Assembly (NCBI RefSeq): GCF_003114855.1
Contig: NZ_BFBB01000009.1
Location: forward strand, 186,001 to 250,000
Reading direction: 5' to 3'
DNA from: Leptospira ryugenii
Lineage (GTDB): Bacteria; Spirochaetota; Leptospiria; Leptospirales; Leptospiraceae
Length of the DNA stretch: 64,000 nt
Part shown: positions 8,653 through 16,610 of the stretch, piece after piece
How positions within the stretch are numbered: position 1 is the first letter of the stretch
Layout of the letters: the number at the start of each line of letters is the position of its first letter
Translations under genes and position numbers: made by a program
Notes under the pieces: generated by a model
The model's input: the letters and a program-made list of their open reading frames with translations, nothing else
The model's database searches: none
Told to the model about the DNA's origin: nothing

Positions 8653-9279
8653 TTGGGAGACCAAGAGTCCAAGCGCGAGATTGCTCGCCTAGCCAAAGTA
8701 TACTATGACCGGCAGTGGATGTTTGCAACTGCTGGCAATCTTTCCTTTCGTTCGGAGGATAGGTCTTCCTTTTGGATCACTGCCTCTGGAAAAAATAAAA
8801 GTAGATTAGATGAAAGAGATTTTGTAAACGTTGAGGTCTCTTCCAGACAACTCCTGTTTGCCGAAGAAGGGCAAAGGCCCTCTGCGGAAACAAGCATTCA
8901 TCAGGTGCTCTACAAACATGTAGAAAAGGCAAACTCCATCTTACATGTGCATACATTAGCATCTAACATCCTACAATATGGTGTCTCTAAAGAGGAAACC
9001 TATAAAATGGTGTCTTTGCCCAATATTGAAATCATCAAAGCATTTAATATTTGGGAGGAAAAACCAAACCTACAAGTAGTAGTTTTTTATAATTTTACCA
9101 ATGTGAACCAAATATCAGAAAGTATCGAACAGTTTCTCATTTCGCATCCACAGTATCCATTACCTTGGGTATTGGTTGAAGAACATGGCCCGACAGTATG
9201 GGGAAATTCCATTGAAGAAACCAACAAACACTTAGAAGCTGTTGCCTTTCTCTTGGATGTAATGAAAGAATTAAGATAA
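8653..9279 (+). CDS. mtnB: Methylthioribulose-1-phosphate dehydratase (class II aldolase family)
   Basis: A 208-residue class II aldolase/adducin-fold protein. The N-terminal TAGNLS motif, the ETSIHQ glutamate and the zinc-binding HVHT motif near residues 96-99 match MtnB, which dehydrates 5-methylthioribulose-1-phosphate in the methionine salvage pathway. Other class II aldolases such as fuculose-phosphate aldolases are alternatives, but the spacing and the ITASGKNK segment favour MtnB. It starts with TTG two bases after efp with GAGAGGG upstream, and its last base overlaps the next SDR gene, so efp, mtnB and the two SDRs probably form one transcript. Confidence 0.82.
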   Translation: MGDQESKREIARLAKVYYDRQWMFATAGNLSFRSEDRSSFWITASGKNKSRLDERDFVNVEVSSRQLLFAEEGQRPSAETSIHQVLYKHVEKANSILHVHTLASNILQYGVSKEETYKMVSLPNIEIIKAFNIWEEKPNLQVVVFYNFTNVNQISESIEQFLISHPQYPLPWVLVEEHGPTVWGNSIEETNKHLEAVAFLLDVMKELR

Positions 9280-9980
9280 TGAAGAAAAGGATACTTGTCT
9301 TCGGAGCAGGATCAGGAATTGGTAAGGCTCTTTTAGAAAAGCTAAGCAACAGTCCCTTTGGAACAGAAAGTTTAGTAATTGGTTTTTCAAGACGTGGAGA
9401 AGCTCAGTCAAGTAGTTTCCAGCACGGAAAAAATTATCATTTGGACCTATCAGAAAAGGACTTAGAATCAAAACTTACTCGCTTTTTTGAAATGATAGAC
9501 TTTGAGCAAGGAAATGTTTGTCTCTATTTTGCCCAAGGTGATGGTCTTTTCCAACCCGTACAAAATGTCCAAAAAGAGGATGTATCTGCGCATTTTCAGT
9601 TGAATGTGTTCTCTATTCTCTCTATATTGAAACAAATCTACCCATATATTTCAAAAATGAACAATTTAACACTTGTATTTTTATCCTCTACTGCCTCGAA
9701 GATGGGTTTCCCGAATTCCTCCTCCTACGTCGCAAGTAAACACTCTGTAGCGGGTATTGCCAAATCAATCCGAGAAGAGTGGAAGGATTTGGGAGTTAAA
9801 GTTGTAAATGTGTACTTGGGTGCTGTATATACCGAAATTTGGAATGAAAGAACTGAATTCTCTCCTTCCGATATGATTTCAGTAACGGAGCTTGCAGATT
9901 TTCTTTCTAACTTTTCCTTTCTGCCAAAGAGTCTATATGTAGATGAAGTGCACATCACTCCACGCAAGGGAATTCTATAA
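9279..9980 (+). CDS. SDR-family oxidoreductase
   Basis: A 233-residue SDR with FGAGSGIG as the cofactor motif near residues 8-15 and the catalytic SSYVASKHS near residues 147-155. It is shorter than the neighbour and has a degenerate NAG region (YFAQGDG), so it may be a divergent reductase. It overlaps mtnB by one base and is followed after two bases by a second SDR. The pair could be two steps on one substrate or a heteromer; nothing in the sequence decides this. Confidence 0.82.
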   Translation: MKKRILVFGAGSGIGKALLEKLSNSPFGTESLVIGFSRRGEAQSSSFQHGKNYHLDLSEKDLESKLTRFFEMIDFEQGNVCLYFAQGDGLFQPVQNVQKEDVSAHFQLNVFSILSILKQIYPYISKMNNLTLVFLSSTASKMGFPNSSSYVASKHSVAGIAKSIREEWKDLGVKVVNVYLGAVYTEIWNERTEFSPSDMISVTELADFLSNFSFLPKSLYVDEVHITPRKGIL

Positions 9981-9982
9981 AC

Positions 9983-10720
9983 ATGGACGTATCTGATCCT
10001 ATTGTCATCGTTACTGGAGGAAGTGGAGGTATCGGCAGAGAGATCGTTCGATCGCTCGTGTTATCTGGGTTTTCTGTTTGGAATTTGGACAAAGTGCGTC
10101 CCGAATCCCCTGTGATGCAGGAAACCTACCGCCAAGTCGATTTTTCTGAACCTATCTTTGTCCTAGAGAGGACCATCTCAAAACTTTTCTCTGAAATTTC
10201 GCAATCAGGTGAGCTCTATGGCATTGTCCATTGTGCAGGGATTGGTGGTCCTTACCATAAGATCACAGATGTGGGCATTGATGAATGGGAAAGTATCTTC
10301 CGCGTAAATGTTGATTCACTTTATTTACTCACCAAACTCGTACTTCCCAAATTCCAAAAAAACAAACAGGGAAGGATCATTGCTATTGCCTCCTCACTGT
10401 CTATTGTTGGCCAGTCATTGTCCGTTGCATATTCATCCTCCAAACACGCCTTAGTTGGGTTTATTAAATCCATTGCTGATGAATGGGGGGAATACGGTAT
10501 CACCGCAAATTGCATAAGCCCTGGATATGTGGATTCAGGAATGGGCGTAAACGAAGAAGAGATTGCAGGCCATAAACAAATTATCCTTCAAAAAACTCCC
10601 GTAAGGCGCATTGCTGATCCAGTTGAGATTTCAAGAGTTGTGAGTTTCTTAATCCAAAGAGAATCTGGTTATATCACAGGATCCAATTGGACTGTGGATG
10701 GTGGCATTACTGCCATTTAA
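9983..10720 (+). CDS. SDR-family oxidoreductase
   Basis: A 245-residue classical SDR. The motif TGGSGGIG is near residue 10, HCAGIGG takes the NAG position, and the catalytic YSSSKHA follows a conserved serine (ASSLS). The C-terminus SGYITGSNWTVDGG is typical of FabG-like SDRs that make tetramers. It is likely an NAD(P)-dependent 3-oxoacyl or alcohol dehydrogenase of unknown substrate. It is adjacent to another SDR and lies downstream of mtnB, so the substrate may be a small sugar- or sulfur-metabolism intermediate; this is only inference. Confidence 0.87.
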   Translation: MDVSDPIVIVTGGSGGIGREIVRSLVLSGFSVWNLDKVRPESPVMQETYRQVDFSEPIFVLERTISKLFSEISQSGELYGIVHCAGIGGPYHKITDVGIDEWESIFRVNVDSLYLLTKLVLPKFQKNKQGRIIAIASSLSIVGQSLSVAYSSSKHALVGFIKSIADEWGEYGITANCISPGYVDSGMGVNEEEIAGHKQIILQKTPVRRIADPVEISRVVSFLIQRESGYITGSNWTVDGGITAI

Positions 10721-10722
10721 CT

Positions 10723-12552
10723 ATGCGCCTTCTCCCACCGAAAGATGCTTTTCCTAATCTAAGTACCAAAGAGACAATTAGCCGCCAATCTGGAATCATC
10801 CTGCAAAAGGAAGGGGTGATGTTAATCAAAGCAATCGAAACCCAAAGTTTGAAAGAAAATTTTGAACTTGGGCATTTGTATGAACCTGTCTCTTCCAATT
10901 TTGAAAAACTCAAAATTTCAACAGATGTAGCCATAGACCAAATCTGGGAGCTGATCGATTATGGCATTGCAACTCAGATTTTTGAACTTAAGTATGACGA
11001 AGTGAATGGCGATATAGAGATGCGAAATTTTATCGTCTCAAACCCAGATGGTGTATTTACATTAGAAGACCATTTTAAAAAAATGATGGTAAAGTCTGCT
11101 TCTCGCATCAAACGTTATGTTTTCGATAAAAAGATACTTACAGAGGAGATTTGGAGAACTCTTCTAATAAAGCTTACCGATCCTGATCTAACAAAACAAA
11201 CAGGAGATGGAGATGAACTCGAGAGATGGATCGACTTAAAAAAATTCATCATTCCTCCTTCTAAACAGATGATCTCCATGGCGAAAGAGGAAATCAAAGA
11301 AGAGTTGGATTTGGATCCAAAACTAATTGTTTTACCAAAGATCGGTTTTTTCTCCCTTGCTGAATCGCAATCAAATCAATTCCTCCAAATTGCATACGAG
11401 TTACTCATTGCAAAAATTGAACCATTACTAAAATCCTTGGATTTTTCTTTAAAGGAAAGGTTGGATGAGTTTTATGCTGCGGAGTCAGCAAACCTAACTC
11501 TGAGCGCAGAAGGTTATGAAATTTCGTATATTCGAAAACACCTAAATATTTTCCAAAGTATTGAGGAGTTAATTTTTTCGAATGGCTTCACTCTCTACTT
11601 TAAGGTGATGGATAAACTTGCAAAAACTGCGGAAAAAGTCCTAGAAAATGAGAAAAAGACTGAGCTTGACAAACTTATAAACGTTCACTTGAAAATGTTA
11701 GAAAACACATTTGATTTTGATTCTCGTCTCCTCCGTTTGAATATGGAAAAAGAGGATGAGAGAATTCAAGTTATTATCGAACAATTAAAAAAATATCCAA
11801 ATGTATTGTCCGCCGAATGGCAAGATGAGGAGGCAAAGATAATGATCTTTGCCCTGAAGAATGTAAATAGCTTAAAAGAAATCAATAAAATCATATACGA
11901 AAACCATCGATTTACTACTGAGTACATATTGTATTTTAAGGCTATTATAGAATACAATGAACCAGATATAAAAGCTATATTTAAAGACGAGGAGTTTGTA
12001 AAGTTATACGGAAGAAATCTCCAGGCTGTGTACTTCAAATATATACCTTGGTTTTATAAACTATTCTATTTTCTGGGAATTACTCCTTTAGTGAATATCG
12101 GTTATGCAAAAGCAAAATCTATCATTGCATATTCTCAAATGGATAGACAATTTAAGCATAAAAAAAGAAGAGAGTCTTTTTTTAAAAGAAAACTGCGTGA
12201 GAGAGAAGAACGGAATGAAAAAGAACGGAAGTTCCAAAACAAAAGAATTCTTTTGCAAGCAATCGACGAAGCTCTCTTTGCAAAAAAAACATTGCCTACG
12301 GTGGAATGGATTTTATCGCAATACCCAATCTTTCGACGAGAGTCTCTCGAGAAACTAATTTCAGATTTTGCCTTCCAAATCGTACCGAAAGGGGAGCTTA
12401 CCGAACATTCCATCCTTCTCTATCCGAATACTGTTGACCATGAAGCGAAAATACAAAAAACGAGGAGTTTATTTGGGGCTTGGAGTAGGGGAGAGGACGT
12501 ATTGCCCAAAGAACAGTTATCTCGCTTATCGGAAATTAGGTCAGATTTTTGA
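10723..12552 (+). CDS. Large hypothetical protein, mostly helical
   Basis: About 609 residues, rich in Lys and Glu, with long predicted helices and a very basic stretch (about residues 475-515, KKRRESFFKRKLREREERNEKERK). There is one weakly hydrophobic segment before it (FYKLFYFLGITPLVNIGYAKA). No domain is recognised. The ATG at 10723 follows the SDR stop by two bases but lacks a ribosome site; the ATG at 10819 has AAGGAAGGGG upstream and may be the true start, giving 577 residues. Its 3' end abuts corA convergently with no gap. It looks lineage-specific. Confidence 0.7.
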   Translation: MRLLPPKDAFPNLSTKETISRQSGIILQKEGVMLIKAIETQSLKENFELGHLYEPVSSNFEKLKISTDVAIDQIWELIDYGIATQIFELKYDEVNGDIEMRNFIVSNPDGVFTLEDHFKKMMVKSASRIKRYVFDKKILTEEIWRTLLIKLTDPDLTKQTGDGDELERWIDLKKFIIPPSKQMISMAKEEIKEELDLDPKLIVLPKIGFFSLAESQSNQFLQIAYELLIAKIEPLLKSLDFSLKERLDEFYAAESANLTLSAEGYEISYIRKHLNIFQSIEELIFSNGFTLYFKVMDKLAKTAEKVLENEKKTELDKLINVHLKMLENTFDFDSRLLRLNMEKEDERIQVIIEQLKKYPNVLSAEWQDEEAKIMIFALKNVNSLKEINKIIYENHRFTTEYILYFKAIIEYNEPDIKAIFKDEEFVKLYGRNLQAVYFKYIPWFYKLFYFLGITPLVNIGYAKAKSIIAYSQMDRQFKHKKRRESFFKRKLREREERNEKERKFQNKRILLQAIDEALFAKKTLPTVEWILSQYPIFRRESLEKLISDFAFQIVPKGELTEHSILLYPNTVDHEAKIQKTRSLFGAWSRGEDVLPKEQLSRLSEIRSDF

Positions 12553-13509
12553 TTAAAACCACCGTTTGATTCTGAAATAGAAGTACATCACAATCCCAAT
12601 CAAACCCATTTCCCCTAGTGCTAAAAAATAACCGTATTCCCAATCTAAACTAGGGATGTTACTGAAATTCATTCCAAAAATACCTGCAATCAGAGACATC
12701 GGTAACATAATCGCAGTCATCAGTGTGAGTATTTTCATGATCTCATTTGTTTTCCTTGTGGAAATGGCAAGGTGAGCCTCTAATGCTGAAGAAATAGATT
12801 CGATATTGCTATCAACAAGTTCTAGGATGCGGATAGAGTGGTCTCGAACATCTCGAAAGAAAGCATCAGCATCATCGCTAAAGAAACTACTTTTTATTTT
12901 TTCTACGTCCTCTAGAACCTCTTTGTTTTGGTTTATCCCTTTTTTTAGGTTTTGAAGATAACCTCTTAGATTATAAACATAGCTGATATCCAAAGATTTT
13001 GAGGAGGAAAAAATTTGTTCTTCAAAATGTTCAATTCTCTCTTCAATTTTTTGTGCGATCAGTAAAGTATGATCAGTTTCAATGTCTAAAATTTTGTGTA
13101 CGACAAATTCATATCCTCTGGCAAGTAGTTTATGATTTGTCTTCCAATCCTCTATCATCTCTCCAATTGACTCTCGGTAATCCAAGGTTAAAGTAATGAT
13201 TTGGTTTTGGGTTAAAATAAAATTAAAGTTTTTGGCAAAAAGATTATTTTTATCTAAGACATACCCGCGGAAAATAAAGAAGATATAATTTGGAAATTTT
13301 TCAAGTTTAACCCGGCTGTTTTGATTTAAAATATCTTCGATTGTTAGTGGGTGGATTTTGTGTTTCTCCAAGAGTGTGTTTAATTGTTGTTCATTTTCTG
13401 CTGTGACATGGATCCAATGTTTTCCAGCCTTGGCAAGGGGCAGTGGGATATCTGGCAAGATCTCCTCTTTTGAGTTTGGAGTGAGTATATAGTTGAAGAT
13501 TCCAGGCAT
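12553..13509 (-). CDS. corA: CorA-family magnesium/divalent cation transporter
   Basis: About 318 residues with a large soluble N-terminal domain, then two C-terminal transmembrane helices. The CorA signature GMN is present at the end of the first helix (IAGIFGMNFSNIP), and the protein ends in a basic IKRWF tail. The family forms pentameric Mg2+ (or Co2+/Ni2+) channels in the inner membrane. The ATG at 13509 is preferred; a TTG four codons upstream is also possible. The start region lies next to or within the 3' end of the M61 peptidase gene, so the two genes are probably co-transcribed. Confidence 0.92.
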   Translation of the reverse strand: MPGIFNYILTPNSKEEILPDIPLPLAKAGKHWIHVTAENEQQLNTLLEKHKIHPLTIEDILNQNSRVKLEKFPNYIFFIFRGYVLDKNNLFAKNFNFILTQNQIITLTLDYRESIGEMIEDWKTNHKLLARGYEFVVHKILDIETDHTLLIAQKIEERIEHFEEQIFSSSKSLDISYVYNLRGYLQNLKKGINQNKEVLEDVEKIKSSFFSDDADAFFRDVRDHSIRILELVDSNIESISSALEAHLAISTRKTNEIMKILTLMTAIMLPMSLIAGIFGMNFSNIPSLDWEYGYFLALGEMGLIGIVMYFYFRIKRWF

Positions 13510-13513
13510 GTAT

Positions 13514-15262
13514 TTATCCAATCTCCAGTAAGAACTGATTTTGTATTTTTCTCTGTAAGTCGCTCATGGTCTGTAAGGGAACTATCTTTTTTGTTTTAAA
13601 TGTTTTTTGGGTTTCGGTTAAAATCTCTAGAAGCTTCCCATTTCTTGCAATTGTGAATAATACCTTTTCATTTGGACGGAATTTTTTTTCCATTTTTTCA
13701 AAAAGATTACGGTTTACACGCCTACCGTTCACAGCTATGATTTCGTCCTCAATTTGGAATGAAGTTGTTTGTTGGAGCGAACGTTGGTATATTTTACTTA
13801 CAAAAACATTTCCAGCCTTTTCTTTGGTTTTAAATCCAAGGTCTGAGATAGGATCCTCTTTCAGAAATTCTAAGCCCATTAAGTATAGATAGTCGGAAAC
13901 TGGCAGTTTTCTTCTCGCAATGAGATGTTGGTCAAATTCTGTTTTTAGGTTAAGGCCTGTTTCTGTTTGGACTGCATCGAAAAAATCTTGTTTGGTGATG
14001 CCTCGATTCTTTTTAATTGCATATTCCTGGTAAATAGACCGCATCACATCTTGGATGGATTTCTGTCCTTCAGTATTGTAAAGTAAGAATGCATTCATAC
14101 AAAATGCAAGTAGGGCACCTTTTAGGTAATAGGAAACCGTAATGTTTTGGCTATTTGAATTTCTTTTGTAGTACTTTGTCCAGGCCGTAAAGGATGACTC
14201 TTCTAAACTCATCCAATCTTCTGCGGATGTTTCCTCCAAAGAGGCTATGTCTTCCGCCAATCGCTCAAAGTATTCATTCTTTGTTATGTGTCCTGTTAAC
14301 AAAAGAAAGTAGATATCGCAAAAACTAGTAATTCCCTCTGCGATCCATAATTCACGAGTTAGGTTTGGTATTTGGTAATCGAATGGTCCGAGGGCAATGG
14401 GGCGAATTCGTTTTACATTCCAGAGATGGAAATATTCGTGAGCAAGTAATTCTAATAACTTTTTGTATTCGCCTTCTTCGTCTATATGTTCAGGTGGAAA
14501 GTAGTTCACACTACAGGCACTATGTTCCAGTCCTCCATAAGTGGACTGGGAGAGATTGACAATAAAAAGATAATAGGGATTGGGGTGGTCATTCATCCAA
14601 TCATTCTCTGTATAGACGATCCGTTTGATGTCCTCCAGAAGCTTTTCTTTGAATTCGAAGGAAACATCTCCCTCTACCAAAAGCTCATAATGGTTACCTT
14701 CAAACTGAAAATTCAGGGAATTTTCATTTGTTAGGTGGAAGGGAGAGTCAAACAGTTCATCATAATGGCGAGAAAAGAAGACCATTTCCTCATTGGTTCT
14801 AGGTAAGGAACTATAGATTTTAGAAAAGAAAGAATTGGTTTCAAACTGCACAATACTAGGGAGCTGTAAGGATGATTCTTCATATAAAAAAAAGGCACAC
14901 GGATTGATGAAACCAAATTGGCTTTCTAGGTGGTTTGTCCTGACTGTAAAATCTTCAAATGCATAGATGATGTATTTAAGTTTTATGACTCCCGATGGAT
15001 TCGGAACTTTCCAAGTATGCAAACCGATTTGTTCCCAAAAGAGTTCGGTATCATTCCTTCCATCAAAAGCACTAAATTTGTGTAAATGCGTGGAATAATC
15101 TCTAATCATATAAGAGCCAGGAGTCCATGAGGGCATAACGAAGGTTAAAGTTTCTTTTTCGGAGTTTTGGACAAGCTCTACTTGGTAATAATGTTGGATG
15201 GGGTCTAAAATTTGGACTCTGTACAAAATCGACGCATTTAGCTCGGAATGGGGAAGGCTCAT
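13514..15262 (-). CDS. M61-family aminopeptidase with PDZ domain
   Basis: A 582-residue M61 (glycyl aminopeptidase-like) metallopeptidase. The zinc site is AHEYFHLWNVKRI near residues 274-286 (HExxH with the family-specific FHLWN), with a downstream glutamate in the WIAEGITSF segment. An N-terminal beta-domain precedes it (about 1-180), and a PDZ domain is visible near 480-570 (EIDEIIAVNGRRV). No clear signal peptide is seen, so it may be cytoplasmic or use an atypical export signal. Substrates are unknown; the family removes N-terminal Gly/Ala. It starts at ATG 15262 upstream of corA on the same strand. Confidence 0.9.
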   Translation of the reverse strand: MSLPHSELNASILYRVQILDPIQHYYQVELVQNSEKETLTFVMPSWTPGSYMIRDYSTHLHKFSAFDGRNDTELFWEQIGLHTWKVPNPSGVIKLKYIIYAFEDFTVRTNHLESQFGFINPCAFFLYEESSLQLPSIVQFETNSFFSKIYSSLPRTNEEMVFFSRHYDELFDSPFHLTNENSLNFQFEGNHYELLVEGDVSFEFKEKLLEDIKRIVYTENDWMNDHPNPYYLFIVNLSQSTYGGLEHSACSVNYFPPEHIDEEGEYKKLLELLAHEYFHLWNVKRIRPIALGPFDYQIPNLTRELWIAEGITSFCDIYFLLLTGHITKNEYFERLAEDIASLEETSAEDWMSLEESSFTAWTKYYKRNSNSQNITVSYYLKGALLAFCMNAFLLYNTEGQKSIQDVMRSIYQEYAIKKNRGITKQDFFDAVQTETGLNLKTEFDQHLIARRKLPVSDYLYLMGLEFLKEDPISDLGFKTKEKAGNVFVSKIYQRSLQQTTSFQIEDEIIAVNGRRVNRNLFEKMEKKFRPNEKVLFTIARNGKLLEILTETQKTFKTKKIVPLQTMSDLQRKIQNQFLLEIG

Positions 15263-15306
15263 TATGGTAAAAGCTTACTTATTTTTCAATTTTGCCAAAT
15301 GTTTTC

Positions 15307-15335
15307 TTGACACTGATTCTGTAGAGTACTAGAAA
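15307..15335 (+). promoter_or_regulatory. Predicted sigma-70 promoter
   Basis: A consensus -35 TTGACA (15307-15312) is separated by 17 bases from TAGAAA (15330-15335), a 4/6 match to the -10 consensus. It points away from the M61 gene into the gene-free stretch that holds the small ORF and hairpins. Transcription would begin near 15341. No conventional gene lies on this strand for about 630 bases. Confidence 0.5.
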
Positions 15336-15371
15336 AGGGTAGCTAAGGTATAAGCAAAGGAGGTGGTCCAT

Positions 15372-15428
15372 TTGGATAGTAGTTGTTACGACAAAAGAAA
15401 TTTGACCCGCGAGGTGGCTGGGCAATAA
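15372..15428 (+). CDS. Putative 18-residue leader-like ORF
   Basis: A TTG start at 15372 gives LDSSCYDKRNLTREVAGQ and a TAA stop. It sits 6-8 bases behind AAGGAGGTG (15357-15365), one of the best Shine-Dalgarno matches in the window. It is 30 bases downstream of a predicted promoter and immediately precedes two RNA hairpin systems. This is the arrangement of a leader peptide, but no gene follows on the same strand until 15976. It may be a real small protein, a leader, or an accidental frame within a structured RNA. No known peptide is recognised with confidence. Confidence 0.4.
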   Translation: MDSSCYDKRNLTREVAGQ

Positions 15429-15540
15429 ACGCCAAGCTTGTTGCATAACCGACCAGTCGCAGTCTTTCCAAGTTCCAATCGGGTGGTCTCCATTGGGCAT
15501 TGCAGTCGCTTGGAAAGATCTTCCTTCTCCTAATGCCCGT
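15412..15540 (+). ncRNA. Structured RNA candidate with alternative hairpins
   Basis: Several pairings are visible: CTGG (15418-15421) with CCAG (15453-15456) enclosing GCAA/TTGC; CTTTCCAAG (15464-15472) with CTTGGAAAG (15509-15517), enclosing CCAAT (15475-15479) with ATTGG (15492-15496). A competing stem pairs GGGCATT (15495-15501) with AATGCCC (15532-15538), which uses bases of the previous one. Mutually exclusive stems are typical of attenuators and riboswitches. It does not match tmRNA, RNase P RNA, SRP RNA or a riboswitch I know. The whole 15263-15540 interval has no convincing protein gene on either strand. Confidence 0.4.
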
Positions 15541-15909
15541 TTATTGGTTTAATTCCTCATTGATTAGGTCTTTCCACGCATTTGGATAGGCACTACAACC
15601 CAATCGATTCCCATCAGGGTCTGAAAAGTAAATGCTAAATTCTGTTGTCTGTTCCTTTGGTATTTTTATAAAAAACTCTCTCCAAAGGCTTGCATTCTCT
15701 TTTGCCAGAAGGAAAACGAGAGCTTTTGTAGCCTGCTTAGGACCAGATTCTAACATCAAGATTGTGCTACCAAATCTGAACCAAACAGAACGAAGGGTTC
15801 CTGATTTTTCTTCATATTTCTCCACTTTCTCTTCGCAACCTGGAATCTTTTGGTAAAACTCCGCCATTCTGTCCAAACTCTCTGTTCCAATCGCGATGTG
15901 GTGGATCAT
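15541..15909 (-). CDS. VOC/glyoxalase-fold protein
   Basis: A 122-residue VOC superfamily protein from ATG 15909 (MIHHIAIGTESLDRMAEFYQ), with the two beta-alpha-beta-beta-beta repeats. It retains the N-terminal His, a mid Glu (MLESGP) and a FSDPDGNRLG segment, the metal-site pattern of glyoxalase I, extradiol dioxygenases and related enzymes. A TTG nine codons upstream is less likely. The reaction is not determined. It is divergent from the small lipoprotein gene. Confidence 0.85.
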   Translation of the reverse strand: MIHHIAIGTESLDRMAEFYQKIPGCEEKVEKYEEKSGTLRSVWFRFGSTILMLESGPKQATKALVFLLAKENASLWREFFIKIPKEQTTEFSIYFSDPDGNRLGCSAYPNAWKDLINEELNQ

Positions 15910-15975
15910 TTTTTTCTTTTCAAAACACTTTCCCAAACAGATACTTACAAGAAATCATAAATCGCGGAGTTTTTC

Positions 15976-16254
15976 ATGAAAAAAACACTCGTTCTAGCTC
16001 TCTTTTTGGGCTTGGCCATCGGAAACTGTAAATCAAAAGCCTACTCTCAAGAAGAATGCGATGCGGCTCTTTCTTCTGCATTTGTTGCTATTGAAGAGGA
16101 AGCAAAAAAGAATCCACAAGCCGCTCCACTTTTAGCAGGCCTTCAACAAGGTAAGGCAAAAATGGTAGACCAGTGTATGGAAGGAAAATTCGATCCAAAC
16201 TGCTTGAAGAATGCACCTGGCATCACAGGCATTATGGCTTGCGTTAAAAAATAG
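15976..16254 (+). CDS. Small cysteine-rich lipoprotein, Leptospira type
   Basis: A 92-residue secreted protein. The N-terminus is a signal peptide ending in a spirochaete-style lipobox (LAIGNC, Cys18), followed by a small helical domain with four more cysteines (EECDA, DQCME, NCLKN, ACVKK) that could form two disulfides. It resembles a family of short Leptospiraceae lipoproteins that I recall but cannot verify here. A GCGGAG ribosome site precedes the ATG. The gene ends just before a hairpin shared with the convergent gene. Function is unknown, probably envelope-associated. Confidence 0.85.
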   Translation: MKKTLVLALFLGLAIGNCKSKAYSQEECDAALSSAFVAIEEEAKKNPQAAPLLAGLQQGKAKMVDQCMEGKFDPNCLKNAPGITGIMACVKK

Positions 16255-16265
16255 ACTTAAGAAAA

Positions 16266-16287
16266 GGCCTTCCCAATGCGGAAGGTC
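16266..16287 (-). terminator. Intrinsic terminator between convergent genes
   Basis: GGCCTTCC (16266-16273) pairs with GGAAGGTC (16280-16287) around a 6-base loop with one G-U pair. On the minus strand it is followed by TTTTCTT, a good terminator tail; on the plus strand the tail is pyrimidine-rich but poor in T. It overlaps the stop codon of the minus-strand gene. Confidence 0.6.
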
Positions 16288-16567
16288 ATTGTCTCTCTCC
16301 CATCTTTTCATAGCCTTTAGGTTCTGAGTAACATCCATGTTCACGATAGGGACCAGATTCAAAAAAATAAATCTTTTGGGCGTATTGTTTGCCTTCCCAC
16401 AAACATCGTTTGCAGATAAAAGGAAGGATGGCCCAATCCTCACACTCTTCTGGACGAAAGGCAGGCCACACTCGTAGCAGAGGCTTCGATATCTCTTCCT
16501 CCTTTTCTGCTCCCAGTGTTGGATAGAGTGATACGATTAAAAAAACAAATGCCAGAATCCATCTCAC
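16286..16567 (-). CDS. Hypothetical exported cysteine-containing protein
   Basis: From a GTG at 16567 the protein is 93 residues with a signal-peptide-like start (hydrophobic ILAFVFLIVSLYPTLGA) and four or five cysteines in the mature part (EECEDW, FICKRC, EHGCY). A longer reading from 16714 would overlap the opposite-strand DMT transporter gene and has no signal. No family is recognised; the CxxC pair and paired cysteines suggest disulfides or a metal site in the periplasm. A terminator lies at its 3' end. Confidence 0.6.
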   Translation of the reverse strand: MRWILAFVFLIVSLYPTLGAEKEEEISKPLLRVWPAFRPEECEDWAILPFICKRCLWEGKQYAQKIYFFESGPYREHGCYSEPKGYEKMGERQ

Positions 16568-16610
16568 ATTAAAGAATATCGGAGAACCCTTTCCTTTCCA
16601 ATATGGTCTT

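Noticed and set aside
15279..15500. A 73-codon minus-strand frame in the gap after the M61 gene
   Set aside because: It has no good ribosome site at its ATG, and the stretch is better explained by the plus-strand promoter, Shine-Dalgarno and hairpins.
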